The position numbers and the translations under genes are program-made. A DNA stretch of 64,000 bases from Mesodorylaimus sp. YZB2_4 (Eukaryota > Nematoda > Enoplea > Dorylaimida > Dorylaimidae): the NCBI GenBank assembly GCA_030248295.1, contig JASANH010001463.1, positions 186,001 to 250,000 on the forward strand. The letters run 5' to 3'. Below the pieces are notes generated by a model. That model was given only the letters and a program-made list of their open reading frames with translations, was not told the DNA's origin and did no database searches. Shown piece after piece: positions 15,001 through 28,129 of this stretch. Every line of letters starts with the position of its first letter. Position 1 is the stretch's first letter.

Positions 15001-15122
15001 GCAAGTTTTTTTCCAGTTGTAACAAGAAACCATGACCGGCTCGTTTCTTTTTAGATCCCGACGTCTTGCCAGTCCGTGGGGATTTACCGGATTCATTTCG
15101 ATATAGAGCACGGACAAGATGA
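85..15122 (+). CDS. EMI and multi-EGF extracellular protein, MEGF6-like (5' end outside window)
   Basis: Large secreted or matrix protein; 43 exons keep one frame (about 1,857 residues here). Exon 85-194 is the end of an EMI domain (YKCCHGW). Exon 2624-2776 is an EGF module. Exons 4461-4513, 4569-4638, 4694-4751, 4950-5014, 5902-6027, 6842-6964, 7021-7146, 7218-7349, 7523-7660, 7844-7966, 8258-8389, 8441-8611, 8666-8788, 8886-9011, 9071-9196, 9250-9372 and 9573-9695 give calcium-binding-type EGFs (D[IV][DN]EC). Exon 10024-10185 is a Cys-free module. From 10358 to 14731 come MEGF/laminin-type repeats (CPxGxYGxxC): 10358-10500, 10558-10687, 10741-10953, 11007-11183, 11237-11365, 11419-11547, 11606-11734, 11793-12002, 12084-12188, 12247-12423, 12477-12739, 12796-12838, 12899-13108, 13165-13223, 13281-13350, 13416-13463, 13516-13596, 13652-13957, 14022-14150, 14207-14282, 14357-14535, 14594-14731. 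Last exon 15055-15122, stop TGA. Most introns are phase 1. No membrane segment seen. The long introns 195-2623, 2777-4460, 5015-5901 and 6028-6841 show nothing recognisable. Confidence 0.88.
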
Positions 15123-16058
15123 TTACGAGAGGACCATTCTCATGGCAGTGCATGCTTCGAACGTCTTCCATGTGCTGGCGCAGTTTAGAGATTACAAAGG
15201 AGTGAGTTGTGTTTTTGTGGTGGCTTTTTGTTTTCTGCTGATGCTTACCGAATCTTGAGATTCTAACATGACTTTGTTAATGGCATGCTTTTCATTTTTT
15301 AGTCCATGCTATGTGATATTGTTACAGTGTAAGTGTACTACGCAATGCATTGTATGAGCAAGGTTGTTCACTGTAACTTATTCTTATTATGCTCTCTGTG
15401 TACAACGTTGGGTTCATGTGCTAAGGCTGAGAGAACTTATCGTTCCTAATTGGGTGTGTCGTGGCGCTAGCATGTCGGCTATGTAGTGGTCTCGCTTATC
15501 ATGGTCCTATTTTTCCTTACTAAAGTATTCGAACTTGAAGATGTGCTATTTTTGTAAAAGCTTATTTCGTGCAGCTAAGTATTTTGCAGATATGTTATAA
15601 TTACCATGTGAAATAAAGCCGCTCATTGCCAGCAGGAAAAATTTGTATAAATTGCTGGCCAGGACACGGCATATTTGCATGTCTTGCGCGTGGTCTTTTA
15701 TATCCATCTAACCTTTGCTCTGCACGTTGGGACAGTTATGCAACACTGATCGTAAGTACATTTATCCATTTGAACTGTCAATCAAAAACGTAAGCGTGTG
15801 CGTGACAAGCACGTTCCAAAAGCTCCGCTCTCACTACTGCGTCAATGATATTGTTTATCGAGTTATATCAGTCGTGACCGCCGGATACGTGCCTAATATC
15901 AGTTCATATGACGGGTGCACGCTGGTACGACACGAATGGTATATAAATAATGTGCCTATCAGCTCATCGTTATCTTAAAGACCCAGTTTCACTGTTGCCT
16001 TTACGTGTCTCAAAGCAAATATCCTCGTCTCTTGCGTTACCGTAGGTGGACAGACAGT
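15123..16058. other. 3' UTR and intergenic stretch before the P450
   Basis: Apart from the AATAAA at 15612, no coding exon or repeat is recognised. The open frame at 15715-15978 resembles nothing I know and has no splice context. Confidence 0.4.
15612..15617 (+). terminator. Poly(A) signal AATAAA, EMI/EGF gene
   Basis: A canonical AATAAA lies about 490 bp after the proposed TGA stop at 15120-15122. It is the first such signal I noticed in this 3' region, so the transcript probably ends just beyond it. Whether it is used is inferred. Confidence 0.45.
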
Positions 16059-17832
16059 ATGTGGTCCTTAGAAAGTATTATTTTGCTGTTTGCTATAGCG
16101 ACAATTATTGCCATTGGCCTCTATTCGATTGTATGGTATTCACACACACCAGCACGCCTTCCTCCTGGTCCACTTGGTTTACCATTGGTCGGGTGTCTAC
16201 CTTACATCAAACCGGCCACTGCACATCTGACCTTGGAACAATGGAGGCAGAAATATGGGAACCTCATGAGCTTCTATATGGGCGATACATTAGTGGTCGT
16301 TTTGGCCAATTATGAGACTATCCGCGAAGCTCTGATCAAGCAGGGTGAAATATTCAATGGTCGAAATGTGATCAGGGCATTTCGGCCGCAAGGTATGGCG
16401 GAAGGATTAGGTAAGTCCCTGCTGTCAACGGCACAACTTGATAAGTGGGGCAGAGAATGGAGCACCGGGTCCTTGTAAGCTAATCCTGATCATGGAAGCA
16501 TAGAAAAAAAAGAATAAGGTATGGCGTGGGTACTGGAATATTGGGGTTGGATAATCAGGAGTGAGAACCATCCTATAGCCTTGCATAGCTGCGCCCTGAC
16601 TTCCAGACTGACCTCACTTTTTCTCAAGGTCTGACAGGAGCTGAGGGCGACCTCTGGAGGGAACAACGCGCATTCTGCCTGAAAGCCCTCAAAGATTTCG
16701 GCGCTGGTCGGTCGATCCTGGAACCAAAGATTCGTATCGAAGTACAATTTTTAATAGATGCAATTTCCAAATCTAATGGTCAACCGTTAGATCTGCAGCT
16801 ACTACTGCACTACGCTGTATCCAATGTGATTGTGCAGCTGGTTTTTGGGAAAAGATACAACTATGACGATCCAATTTACGTCAGTTATTTAGAGAAGCTC
16901 TCCTACCGTTTGACCCGAAGTGGTGTCAGTGCCATGTCCACAGTCAACTTCTTTCCAAGCATACTTGCACTGCAGTCAAAATCGAGCGTTCAGAAAGTGA
17001 TTGATGATTCGAATGTGGTCTTGGATTTCATAAGACAATTCATCCATGAAAAAGCAGCTTACTTTGATGCGGAAGCAGAAGTGACTGATTATATAAGTGC
17101 TTTCCTAAAAGCACAGAAAAATGGTGAAGGTCGTCACTTCTACGAAGATCAACTGGTCATAGCTGTGCAACAACTCTTTATCGCCGGTTCAGAAACTACG
17201 TCCACAAGCTTACGTTGGGCAATATGGTACATGGCCACGTATCCTGAATATCAAGAAAAGATTTATAAGGAAATCGTAGACACGGTCGGCACTGAGGAAC
17301 CTCCTCTTTGGTCCGACCATTCACGCATGCCATTCACAGAAGCTACTATTTACGAAGTACTCAGGCTATCTAGCCTAGCACCACTTTCCATAACACATCG
17401 GACCACGGAAGATACGGAACTGATGGGCTACAATATTCCTAAAGACTCCTACGTCATCCCATTCCTCTATGCCGTACACATGGACCCCACACAATTTCAC
17501 GAGCCCCGCGTATTTCGACCTGAACGCTTTATCGATAGTAATGGTCAGTTTGTCAAACATGCTGCCTGCATCCCATTTTCAGCAGGTACCCGACTCCCCT
17601 TGCTGTTAGTTCTTCCGCCAAAAGTCTAGACTCTGTTTTGATTTTAGGCAAACGGACTTGTCTGGGTGAATCATTGGCTCGAATGGAATTGTTCACGTAT
17701 TTCACAGCCATGATTCAAAAATTCCGTTTTCGCTTTCCGGAACATGTGCAAAGTAATGGAAAATGTCCGACCGTAGTCGGTGTTATCATCAGTCCTGCCT
17801 CGTTCAATGTTATTGCTGAGCCCCGTGTATAA
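16059..17832 (+). CDS. Cytochrome P450 (CYP2-like microsomal monooxygenase)
   Basis: Heme-thiolate monooxygenase, expected in the ER membrane facing the cytosol; substrate unknown. Three exons, 16059-16410, 16629-17585 and 17648-17832, join in frame to 497 residues, the usual length. The N-terminus has a hydrophobic anchor (about residues 4-24) and the proline-rich hinge LPPGPLGLPLVG. Further on are the C-helix WREQR, I-helix AGSETT, K-helix ExxR (EVLR), the PERF motif (FRPERF) and the heme loop PFSAGKRTCLG with its axial Cys (about residue 441). All key residues are present, so it looks active. I start at the ATG at 16059 because the membrane anchor follows directly; the frame stays open upstream to 16005, so a slightly longer N-terminus is possible. 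It converges with the MIG-18-like gene, 250 bp away. Confidence 0.93.
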
Positions 17833-18082
17833 ATGTAGCATTGATTGATCGATGAGCAGAGAATGATTTTCTGTGACCTTCTTGGCACAGTCTGTCTGAC
17901 TTTGCGTCTGGCCTTGACCTGTCATTGTATATCAAGCCCTGGTGTTTCAAACCAAAATGAACTGGGTGTTTTCAAGATTCTTCTGTGATAACCAAATTCT
18001 ACATCGCACAATATCAGAACACAAAAGCTCAGCATTTGCTGTTAGAAATGGAATGATCACATTTAAATTCAACATCAAAAGT

Positions 18083-19158
18083 TTAACAGTATCTCAATCC
18101 TAGACGGGATGCTTCATTGACATTATCCAAATTGAAACTACGTATTTGCAATCGGCCATTAGTATCTTTCCAACATCCAACTACCCCGCTGTCAAATATA
18201 CGATAACAGCCTGGATTCAGAGCGTGCGTACCTTGAGGGACGGAATAAAGGCATCGTAAATATTCCCTTCGCACACCATTCGGTTCGATCTTGCAAGTCG
18301 CTTCGTACTCGTATGGTTCATCGCCTTCGACCCACGTGCAGTTGATGCGGCGATCTAATCTGGCTCCGTTGTACATGGTTACGCAGGCGGCTGGCTTGAT
18401 TTTGGTTCGGTCATCATCGACCCAACATTCGTACACGACCTCATCGTGGGTTAATTGATCGCCGGCTCGCAGTTTATGCCCATCGAACAAGCATCCAATG
18501 ACTTTATGAATTATGGGTGCACCTCGATCATTGCCCGATGTAGTGCACATGTACCAAAGATTGTTGGACCTCGTAAACGTGTCTCCAACATCATATTGAC
18601 GTCCTTCGGAATAGCATCCACTCGGGACCATAACGAATGACGTGTCCTGTAGTTCCTTACACGAATATACCAAATCGCCCTTGTTCACTTTCTCGTTGAC
18701 AGCCACGCGTCGACGACTCTCATCAATGCATCCAGCTACTTCGACCGCCACAAAATCACGGTCTTTCTTGCAAATGTAGAAATTTTTTTGATCCTCCCAT
18801 TGCTCGTTGACCTGATATTCTCGACCGTTGTTTGCGCAGGATTTGTAGTGGAAGGAGAGATAGCCGTCGGCTCCAATCACGCATTGCATACGCACGCCAT
18901 CGCGGTCATCGTACGTTTCACCAACATTCAAGCGACGATAATCTTCGGCCAAGCAACCTTTTTGAATCAATTGACCATCCTGACACTCGTACCTGAAATG
19001 TCCTAAAATGCAATTGATCCTGGACCGCACAACATGCAGTCTTACCAATATCGACCCCGATCCACTTGCGAACCGTGTCGATAGCCACCGGAGCATGTCC
19101 TTTCTTGGCTGAGCACAAAACTCGTTCGTAGAAGAACAATGAAAATTGAAAGAATCAT
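18083..19158 (-). CDS. Secreted MIG-18-like protein with FN1-like repeats, copy 1
   Basis: Secreted cysteine-rich protein of the kind annotated in nematodes as abnormal cell migration protein 18-like (fibronectin type I-like domain). Exon 1 is 19046-19158 and exon 2 is 18083-18992, giving 340 residues after removal of a 53-bp intron. The signal peptide begins MILSIFIVLL, followed by CSGGYRHGSQVDRGRYWYEC. About six modules follow, each with a GC, a YxC and a GxxxxxGE-type turn (KGCLAED, SCANNGREY, GCIDESRRRV, GCYSEGRQYD, GCLFDGHKL). The C-terminus ends GLRYC. The start is fixed by the signal peptide and by alignment with the copy at 28130, which has its intron at the same codon (GRYW|YEC). MIG-18 in C. 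elegans acts in basement-membrane-dependent gonad migration; the role here is unknown. The family name is from memory. Confidence 0.75.
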
Positions 19159-19235
19159 TTCCAAGCTGAGGGTTACTGGCGCAGTGTCTCGAAAGGACGA
19201 CCGATGCAAGTGTGCCAACTTTGCAGATGTCAGCT

Positions 19236-19244
19236 CTTTTTATA
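19236..19244 (-). promoter_or_regulatory. TATA box, MIG-18-like copy 1
   Basis: On the minus strand the sequence reads TATAAAAAG, about 80 bp upstream of the ATG at 19158, a normal distance for a short leader. Copy 2 has a matching TATAAAAGG, which supports use by both paralogues. Confidence 0.55.
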
Positions 19245-21773
19245 GAGTCAATCCGATTGACAGGGCGAAAAAGGTGTGCCGCCTTTTGCACGCGTCTGTC
19301 TGCCTGTATACATAATTGGGCGATGACCTTACGCCCATGGGATATCTGATGAAGAAAAGGCCTGTCGTTGAGAAGTTATCGCTTTTAGCCATCGGTGATT
19401 TGAAGTTTTACTGCTCTTCTCCACTCCCTTCCTCCCACTATTCACAAGTACTCAACGCCTTGGGCCTCTAATGTACATACATTGCATGGTTGTCTCGTTA
19501 CGCTCGGGTTCATCACGGAACTTCTTGGAACGGTGGGCAAGTAAGACATTTATAAAATTACATGTTGCATTCTCGTCAGTCTTTCCGCACATCTCGCACA
19601 AAAAGCTTCCTTTGATCACATTCGTCTATGCAAAGGCCAGGCTTCTTTTCGTGATTGGTAAATGTTGAAATTGGCAATCTTATCGCGTGGGATAAAATGA
19701 TGACATCTATAGTAATCCCCAACGTGTCGAGGACTCTTGCCCGGGGGCACTCTTTCAACGCAGGAACTTTTATTCATAATGCTCGAAAAGAAATTTCATT
19801 CAAAGGCCTTTTTACACCCTTTACAATAAGCTTTTGTCGTTGTGCCCTCGGCAATCATAGAGTTTTGCACTTACCAGCCAGTAGGCCTTGTTTTTGCCGC
19901 CCTTCAGTGTTAGGCGACATTCAAAAAAAGAGATTTGCGTTAAAATCGCTTTGACGGGACGACCTCGGACCAACTGAATGACAAGACAGGTAGTCAATGG
20001 TAAACAAGGTTCTTCGATTGTTATCTTCAACCATGCTGTCTGGCGAGACATTGGTCGTCCATTTCTAAAGGAGTGCCCTAATAGGACAACTATGCGACAC
20101 TAAATTTTTTATGGTTTTCTTCTCTTGGCACTCTGCAGCGTAAGATTGATTTCGATTGGATAGATGCCCACGTTACGTTGTAAATGTTGTCTCTTGACAA
20201 ATGGCTGAATGGGTCCGCCAGTCATTGCCTTACGAGGTAAGATTAATGCGCGTCCGGACACTTGCTTTTATTCGGTTCAAGCGATGTGCAGAAATTAGCA
20301 AGAATCTACACTAAAAAACAGCGAAGCAAAGTGTGGTTTTGACTAAAGATGTACCAAAATGTTGCGCCAAAATACCTAGGTGGGCGTAGTGTGACTGGAT
20401 GCGTCTCATCATAGCTTAACACAAGGCTAGTACGCATACGCGAGTACGCCCGAAACACCCTCACAGACATTTCTTTCGTTCAGCTACAGGGCTACAGGGC
20501 GTAAGTTTGGGTTATGCTGCTCGGCATCACAGTGTACAGCAGTCCTGCACATTTGAGTTGTGCACTGGCCAATGCAAGCAGCACACATTCGTGCAGTATC
20601 CTTCCGTACGATCATTCCTCGAAACGACTCCCACAATGAACCATGCCATTGCACGATGCTGGCTTATTAAGCCTATTTATGGCCAGGTTCAGTATGTCAC
20701 AGAGTCATGCACCTGACCGCAATATGTCCATTAAAATTACCTGATGAACGCAGATTTTTGCACTGCGTATCTGCTCACTCAAAGATCGTGAATTGCACAA
20801 TGCGCTAGCAAACACCGCAGTCTCATGACAGCCATTGTTTGTAATTGATTAACGTTATTAGCCCAAAACAAACGTTCTGGCAAAGCAATGAACCAGTTTT
20901 AACCGAGTCTTAAACCCAACGCCGCCAACGACATTCATTGAGGATTATTCCAGCTTGCAGCTTTCCTCCCACCACACAAGTCGACATTAAAACCAGATGC
21001 AAAACTCAACTAATGACCTCCCCGCGTCATACAGTAGTGTGTCAAGACGGCATGGTACCAATGAGTAACTCATTTATTATCGGTGTTTTTCGAACTTCAA
21101 ACATCCGCGAGTGAATTATGCATGAATCCAAATTTAGTCTTGGACAGGCCTCGTCTGGGTGCAGCGCATTATTTCATAGCGTTATTGTTCAGGACAAGAA
21201 GGAGCGGCTGTCACCTATTATCACAGTTTCTTCGTCAACGTGGGCTTCTCTCCTCTCGGCTGACTGTACACTTATATGCAGCCGAGTGTGACAGATTGGT
21301 AAAACCTGTTTTATGGACCCTTGCACCAGAGGCTGCGCGCTCTGGGTCAATAGGCGAGTCACTGTCTTCAAGGCCGCTCCTTTTTTGTAATCTGGTTCGA
21401 TTTACTCTTCCACTTCATCACTATGCAATGAAGGGAAAATGGTGGTTGTGCTTTTGCAATAATTGCAATGTGATTGGAGCAAAATGAGACAAGAATTTTA
21501 AAGTTTCGATGCATGCGATGACTCGTGTGCTCTGCTAATTCTGGTGCGGTGCATACTAAATTTGCTACAACGAAAGACAAGGAGGTCTATAAAGTAAGTT
21601 TTAAAAGAAGAAAAGGCAATCAATTCGATAAAGGGCAAAGCAGAGTAATCGGCTTATAACCGCAAGTGCATCCTTTCTATACATGACATAGATTGTATGC
21701 ACCCATAGAAGCAACAAAGTGACTATTTTCTGTTGACTTTAGAAAAATGTAACCTAACGTCGCCAGACGCTGC
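19245..21773. other. Intergenic stretch, no gene recognised
   Basis: Only short open frames occur (for example 21083-21487) with no similarity that I recognise and no consistent splice pattern. Confidence 0.4.
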
Positions 21774-22870
21774 TTAGCAAGCGCGGAGGCCGGCGCCGGT
21801 TGCTGAGCTCACGGCGTTTTCACCTTGGAAGGATTGGAGTTTTAAAGTTTTGCCTTCTTGAACGCAACCGAAAGCAGCTTTCTCGATGACGCGGTAGCAG
21901 CCGGAGTCGATGTTGTAGACGCCATTGCCGACGTTGTAGCTGCAACGAACTTGGATCTTGGTGGCTCGGTTGGCGGCAGCATCGTGTTCGCATCGCCATT
22001 CATATTGGAAGGGGGCTTGACCTTCGATCCAGGTGCATCCAAGTTTGCGTTCGATGGTGGTGCTGCCGTCGTTTTGGATGCAAGCAGTGGCACGCACGTC
22101 ATTCTTGTTGGCGTCGATGGTGCATTCGTAGACGACGTCGTTCTCGTTGTAGCGATCGCCATCGTTCAAACGCTTACCATTGGCGAGGCATCCGGAAGCC
22201 TTGATATTGAATTTCTCGCGACCAGTTTGGGTGCAGGTGAACCAGAATTTGCCATCGTCGAAAGAGTCACCAGAGCCGTAGGCCTTACCATCTGAAAAGA
22301 AGTAGGGTGTCAGAAACGGCCGTCCGTATTACTGATGGATGGTAGCTAGAGCTTACCCTTCACGCATCCGCTTTGGACCAACTTGGCGCCATCGTTGACA
22401 GCCTCTTCGCAGGTGTAGACGGCGTTGTCCTTGTTGACCTTCTCCTTCAGGGCGACACGCTTGCCAGAATCCACGCAGCCTTCGGTGACGGCTGACAGGA
22501 CTGGTTCGGTTGGGTTAGATTTGCAGGTGTAGTAGTTGTTGCCATCTTCCCAGGATTCCGAGGCTTTGTGCTCTTGACCGTTTTTGACGCAGGCCGTGGG
22601 TTCGAAGCTCAATTGGTCACCAGAGGCGACGCATGCACGGCGGTAATATTTGTTGTCGTAGTGGCCTCCGACGGGGATGCGAGACAGATCTTCGGCGATA
22701 CAGCCCTTCGGCACCACGTTACCACCTTGACACACGTAGACGAGACGGCCGCGTTCGATTTCGGCTCCTTCAGCGTAGCCACCTGGACAGCTTCCACTGG
22801 TTTGGGTTGGCAAAGCCAACGTGGCGACCGAAGCGCCCAAGACGAACAGAACCACGGAGATGATCTGCAT
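21774..22870 (-). CDS. Secreted MIG-18-like protein with FN1-like repeats, copy 2
   Basis: Paralogue of copies 1 and 3. Exon 1 is 22357-22870 and exon 2 is 21774-22291, giving 343 residues. The signal peptide starts MQIISVVLFVLGASVATLA, followed by CPGGYAEGAEIERGRLVYVC and the same series of modules (KGCIAED, ACVKNGQE, GCVDSGKRV, SGCVKDGKAYG, GCLANGKRL), ending GAGLRAC. Upstream in-frame codons lack a good start, so I choose the ATG at 22868-22870 next to the signal peptide. Unlike copies 1 and 3 it has no intron in the GRYW region; its single intron falls between two modules (CVK|DGK). Codon use is strongly biased to C/G-ending codons, suggesting high expression; that is inference. Confidence 0.75.
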
Positions 22871-22974
22871 GATGAAAATGAATGAAGAATTCAAAGAACG
22901 GAAACGAGCAGTCGACTCGAAATTCTAGCGAAGACCGCAAGTGAAGTATGCATACCATCCGTTCGAGTTCGACT

Positions 22975-22983
22975 CCTTTTATA
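22975..22983 (-). promoter_or_regulatory. TATA box, MIG-18-like copy 2
   Basis: Minus-strand TATAAAAGG about 105 bp upstream of the ATG at 22870. It is nearly identical to the box in front of copy 1. Confidence 0.55.
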
Positions 22984-25900
22984 GTCGATTCGGAGCATGT
23001 CAGGCTTTGATAACCGGTCTTCATTTTTTCGACCCTTGTTCGAGTCGAGGTGCGGCCCGACAAGCAGTCTTACAGGCGCACCTTTACGTGGAAGTCTGCC
23101 ATATTACATCAACATCACCCTCCACTCCCTCCGCTCCCACGATCACTTTCATCGCCGACTTATCATGAGCAGTGGGAACTGGTTACTCGACAGGATGGGG
23201 CACGTGGACGAGAGAAGATGAATTGCTCCCGTTTGGCCGCGGGCAATCGTGCGCTTAGACAGGGACGGATTCAGGTATCGATAAAGTAAAATTTACGACT
23301 AGCCGAGGGGAAGGAAGTAACAGATGTGTGCTCATCAAGGGTGCGCCTGCTCGTGCCCTTTTTTAGCTCTTCGTTCTTTCGGCCTAATCGTAAGGTGCGC
23401 GATGGCGAGTGGGCAGCAGAGTTTTTGTCATCAACTGCACCCCTGTGCAATCAGGAATTTTGTATTACCTATTGCACAATCATTTAATGACCAGGCGCCT
23501 TTTGTTGATCGAACATCAACTTTACCTATTCGTCAAGCTGTATCCTGTAGATGCCGAGTAAACCGCAAAACAATGTACCTCAGAAGGCAGAATAAGTCTA
23601 GCATAAAGGTGTCAACTGCAGCGAACCAAGACAAGTGATGAAAAGTAGAGCGCATACCAAAAATAGTGACACAGTGCCCTGCTAGAGGGGTCAGACAAAG
23701 TTAGGTGATGAATAGCCAGGAGAGTGCCAGCGACCATCGCGGCCTTGAATCCTTATGATTTAGGTTTTATGTCAAAGTAGTCTTCAGGTGATAAAAATGA
23801 CACACTCGGCTCGTTGCCATAAGATATGGAACAAAAGCATCAATCGTGATTGTCCGATGACTTGTGCAATATTAAAAATTCAAAAGTAGGGCGTACATGG
23901 GCATTAAATTACTGCTGACAGTGGTTTTATTTGTGAGGGGCCAAGGAAGATCGATTATTCTCTCCCACTCACCATGGCTCACTAGGCGCCAGGGCTATAC
24001 TCGGGTCTTTTAGCTAGTCTCGCCTTGAACAAGAACTGTAAGAGTAATGAAGCTCTTGTTGGGGTGAAAAAAGGCGCCATTGAACCTCGTCTACCTATGG
24101 CAAATTGCGACGACGCGCATCGGAATTGCGTGGTGTGCGGCTCACTCTCTACAGTAGGGTGCTACCTGGGCGATTGGTAGGTCCCAAGCTCCAATTACAG
24201 GCACTTGATTTCTGTGTTTCTGTGCGCGCAGGTCCGCAATGCGCGCTGGACTAGCGCGCAGGTCCCGCGCGCATTGCGGTTCGACCGACCCTGTATAATG
24301 TCCTACAGAGGGCTTGGGAATTTGCAAGAGTATGTCATGTGAGTATATTAGTTGACAACATTTTTAAAAATGCCCTTAAGTCTTAGAAAAACCGCCGGCA
24401 GAATAAAAATTCCAGTCGCGAAGGATTTCAATGTGTATAGCAGTTATAGCAAAACTGATATATTGCAACAAATTGGGTTATAGAAATGCAAGAGTTGACA
24501 GGGCGAATAAGAACAAAGGACAAACACTCAATAACTAATACTGAGTTCATGTGACGAAGATCGAAAATTACGTTTTCGCAATTCAAGTTCTGTTTGCAGT
24601 TATTTATGTTACGAAAACAAATGACAAAGGCTTTGTGGAGAGAGTCAAGGAGCATGAGAAAGGAATGTGGTTCATCTGTTCCGGGCATGAACTGCGGTCA
24701 CGCGCAGATCATTTGTCTTGTTTAAGAGCGGTACGAATTGGGCCATGGCTAGTATTGCGCATAAGAGACCCGATCCGGTGCACCGGGTGTCCGTGATTGC
24801 GATGTACTTACGCATGCACGCTTTGCATGCATGCTCTATTATCACTATGATAACGCGGCAGATGCATTTGCTGCGCAAAAAGTAAGTGTGGGGTGATTAG
24901 CTTCACCTTTGCAATACTCGTAGTTTTGCGTACAGCATGGCTTGAAGGATATCACCACTGCGGAAGAGATATACTGGTACTGTAATTCTGTACGCTTTTG
25001 TTCCCTTCTGATGTCTCCTTGCGCGCGAGGAACAATAGGCCTGCCTGAACTTTATGAGGACTCCTTAAATTTTCTTATCAATTTCAGTCGGAATTTCGAG
25101 TTTTGGCCTCTTTTTCGTTGTCTAATGGGCTGCTCAGATCATATTTCTTGTAGCCAGCAGTTGGACTCCTCCCGGGGTCGTCAGTGGTAGAGGTCGGTTT
25201 GCAAAAGCCATAGGCGCTTGCGTGCTTTGCTCTCCAGGCCTTCAAAGACTGTCACCCGGTACCGCATATGTGCAAGGTGAAGAGATTGAAACCAAAATGG
25301 AAAGCAGTTCTGGCTGTTAAGCCCTGGCATGCGTGAGGGCTTACTCAAGCAATGTGATGGAGTCTGAGAGACCTTGATCGCTATCACATGGACAGCTGGA
25401 TATCTATTCGTACATGTATATGTAGAAAGCCGATGCCGCGATGCTGGTGGCTTCCCGGGGGGACCATAACCAGCCTGAGACCAAACCAAGGGCTTAGAGC
25501 TTCCATGTGGGCTCTCAAGACAAATAGGTAGCATTATAAGACGCGCATAGGGAATGGGTCGAACCTAGACCTTGCTCTGGCCACGAAAAGTATGGTCAGG
25601 CTTCTCTCCTGCTCCACCAAGGCAGATTTTTAAATGAGACTGAGATCAAAGTTTTTTGGTTATGTGAGGGGTAGCAGACGTTGCGCGGTATTGAGCTTTC
25701 GAATTTTCTTTTCTCCGCAGTGTCAGTTTACACGTCTGATCTCCGACTTAGTCCCTATCCGCCAAGTGCTGATTTGGTTTTATCTTCTGCAATCTATGCT
25801 TCTCAAACTTTTCATTTTTTAACAAATTTTGCGATGAAGGAACCGAGAATCATTTATTTTTAGCCCCACGTGCAAGCGCATCACAAAAAATTGCGTCGTG

Positions 25901-27953
25901 CCATTAATGCCAGTGCAGTGTCGTTGCTACATGCAGTAGCTACTGGAACGGCACTCCTCTCAATCCTATGCGCGACATGCAGCCTCCAAGAGTGGAAATT
26001 GGCGTTTTCTTGTACTCATAATGATACTCGTATGAGTGATATGAGCGGCATGAGTGGAGCTGGCAGGTCTAGTCATAAGCAATGCCGAACTGTTTCGTTG
26101 CGTAACCCTGCTTTCATCAGTTCTTTCAGGCCTGAATCAAGTAATCAAGGGCGTACGCAGGATGATGGCCGACAGAGAAGCTTGAAAAACTGCTGTTTTC
26201 CATTCTAACCTACAAACCTCCAAAAGACTCTTCACAACGCTGTCCTACTCGTAATGTAACCACGAGCCAAAATTGCTTGAAATTCAACCTTTTGTACACA
26301 GTCATTAAATTCGTAGTCTTCAAAGAATTGTTCAGATCATTTGCCTTCTTCACTACGATAACCTACAGTCTACAGTGCAACAATAAAAACGATAGGCAGC
26401 CGGATATCGAATTAAATCGCATAGTCGGTTGACACAATGCGTTTTTAAAGGGAATGGGATGCTCCTTGAAATTTAAACGACGCATCTGTTTTCCATTGAA
26501 TAGCGACAAAAGAGCCGCCTGAAGCAAGATTCAGTTGGCACAGAGATTGTGATAGGATTTTAAAATTCCACCGACCCACAAGACAATTTTTTGAACACAT
26601 GGATGAAGCACGATAGCAATATCGTTCAAACTGGTGACTATCTGTCCATAATTTGAATACACGCTTACAATTTCGTCAGTCGTCAGTCATCTTTCTCCAA
26701 CTCCACCAAGCCCTAGTGGGGAATAGGGATAAACACGGTGCTCGAATATAGGCATTCAGGGGAGGTGACTCTGTGATTGACCTCAATCTTTGGGACTCAT
26801 TTAAATTTTTTTACAGCAATAGCGATTTTTTTGCGGCTCGGGCTCTTTCTAGAGGGACCTGGGGAGATTTTACACCACACCGAAAACCCAGGGCAGCCAA
26901 TCAAGTCTTCCGACCTAGTCCATAGCTAAAACATCACCCTGACGGGTGGTGCACCCAGCTGCCCTGGTCATCTGCGGATGCATCCTGTTTCACAACGATC
27001 AGAAGACTCTGCTCTGATTTAGCTGGTGCTCGGGGTCGCGGTCTGACTGGCCCCACTTCTGGCGAAACTTTTTGGTCTGCTCCCTGGCTTTTGTGTATGC
27101 AATCCAGAAAGCAGAAATTCCTTTGATCAGGCATCCCAAAGTAACAAAAGTCTACGCAGGAGGGGTCAAACAAACACTGATGGACTAAATCGGACTTTGA
27201 ATTTGTAAGAAGATCTCAATTTAGAGTTGCTGAGGCAGAAGTTCGGCAACAGAGATAGCGAGCTTTGGAATCAACAGCCGAAGCAGCAACCACCTGGCCT
27301 ATCCAAATTTATTTCCTGCCTTCTGGGTCTTACACGTATGTCATTACCACTCCTTCTGCGCGGTTTCCTAAATCGCGTGCTCTGTTTTGGGAGTGCATTG
27401 AACCAAGTCCATTTATACATTTGTGTCAAAGTCTAATTGTAAGTCAAGCTCATGGTTCACGGCACAATGTTTCACCAACAGCAAGCCAGAATCCCAGCTC
27501 TTTTATCTTTCCTTTTGGGCGGAGTTCTGCTGGTTGCAATGACCATTTTTTTGTTCTTTCATTCGAAACCGTTTATTCTCGCCGCAGACAACCAGTCTCC
27601 GACATATTTGATGAATCGTTTTTTATAACCGAAGTCGCCCCACTTCCCATTGATTAAAACGAAGGTCAGGTGCGAATCCTGTTATCGATGATCGTAAATT
27701 AAACCTTCGTTCTGTTTACCGGCAGCTGGCGCACCTAGTTCGAGGTTTGGTCAAGCAAGGCCGCCCATGTTATCGATGAGTAAAAACTTGATCTTGCAAC
27801 GATGCCAAAAATGGATTCTTGCGGGAAGATGAATAGATTGCGCCCAGCTGTTTAGTTTTTGAGCTGCACCTTTCCAGGCCACCATGATCGAGGCCGATAC
27901 TGATGATTTAGTTGCTGTCAAAATAGTAAGACCAGTTCTCAGCTTTTCGGCAA
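22984..27953. other. Five-kilobase intergenic stretch
   Basis: No coding exon is recognised. It holds a perfect GC-rich hairpin (24234-24279) and one short copy of a dispersed repeat (23947-23990). Open frames such as 25870-26208 and 27265-27657 are not recognised and look like chance. Confidence 0.4.
24234..24279. repeat. Perfect 13-bp inverted repeat, GC-rich
   Basis: The arm CCGCAATGCGCGC at 24234-24246 is the exact reverse complement of 24267-24279, with a 20-bp loop that itself contains GCGCGC. No gene is adjacent. Confidence 0.8.
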
Positions 27954-28129
27954 TATAAACTCGACTCCGACAATGGGTCGGGTATAGATTTACAAGCGGC
28001 GTCCGTTCAACTGGGACAATCCGCTCGTTTCCGCCTGCTTTCTAAGCCAATTCAGAATTTCGCCAACGTTTCTCAACTTTCAACGATATTCTTCTTTATT
28101 CTTTGAGTCGGCATATTTCGCTTTCGAAA

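Noticed and set aside
21858-22295. 145-codon plus-strand frame rich in Val/Asp
   Set aside because: Exact antisense shadow of MIG-18-like copy 2, caused by its strong codon bias.
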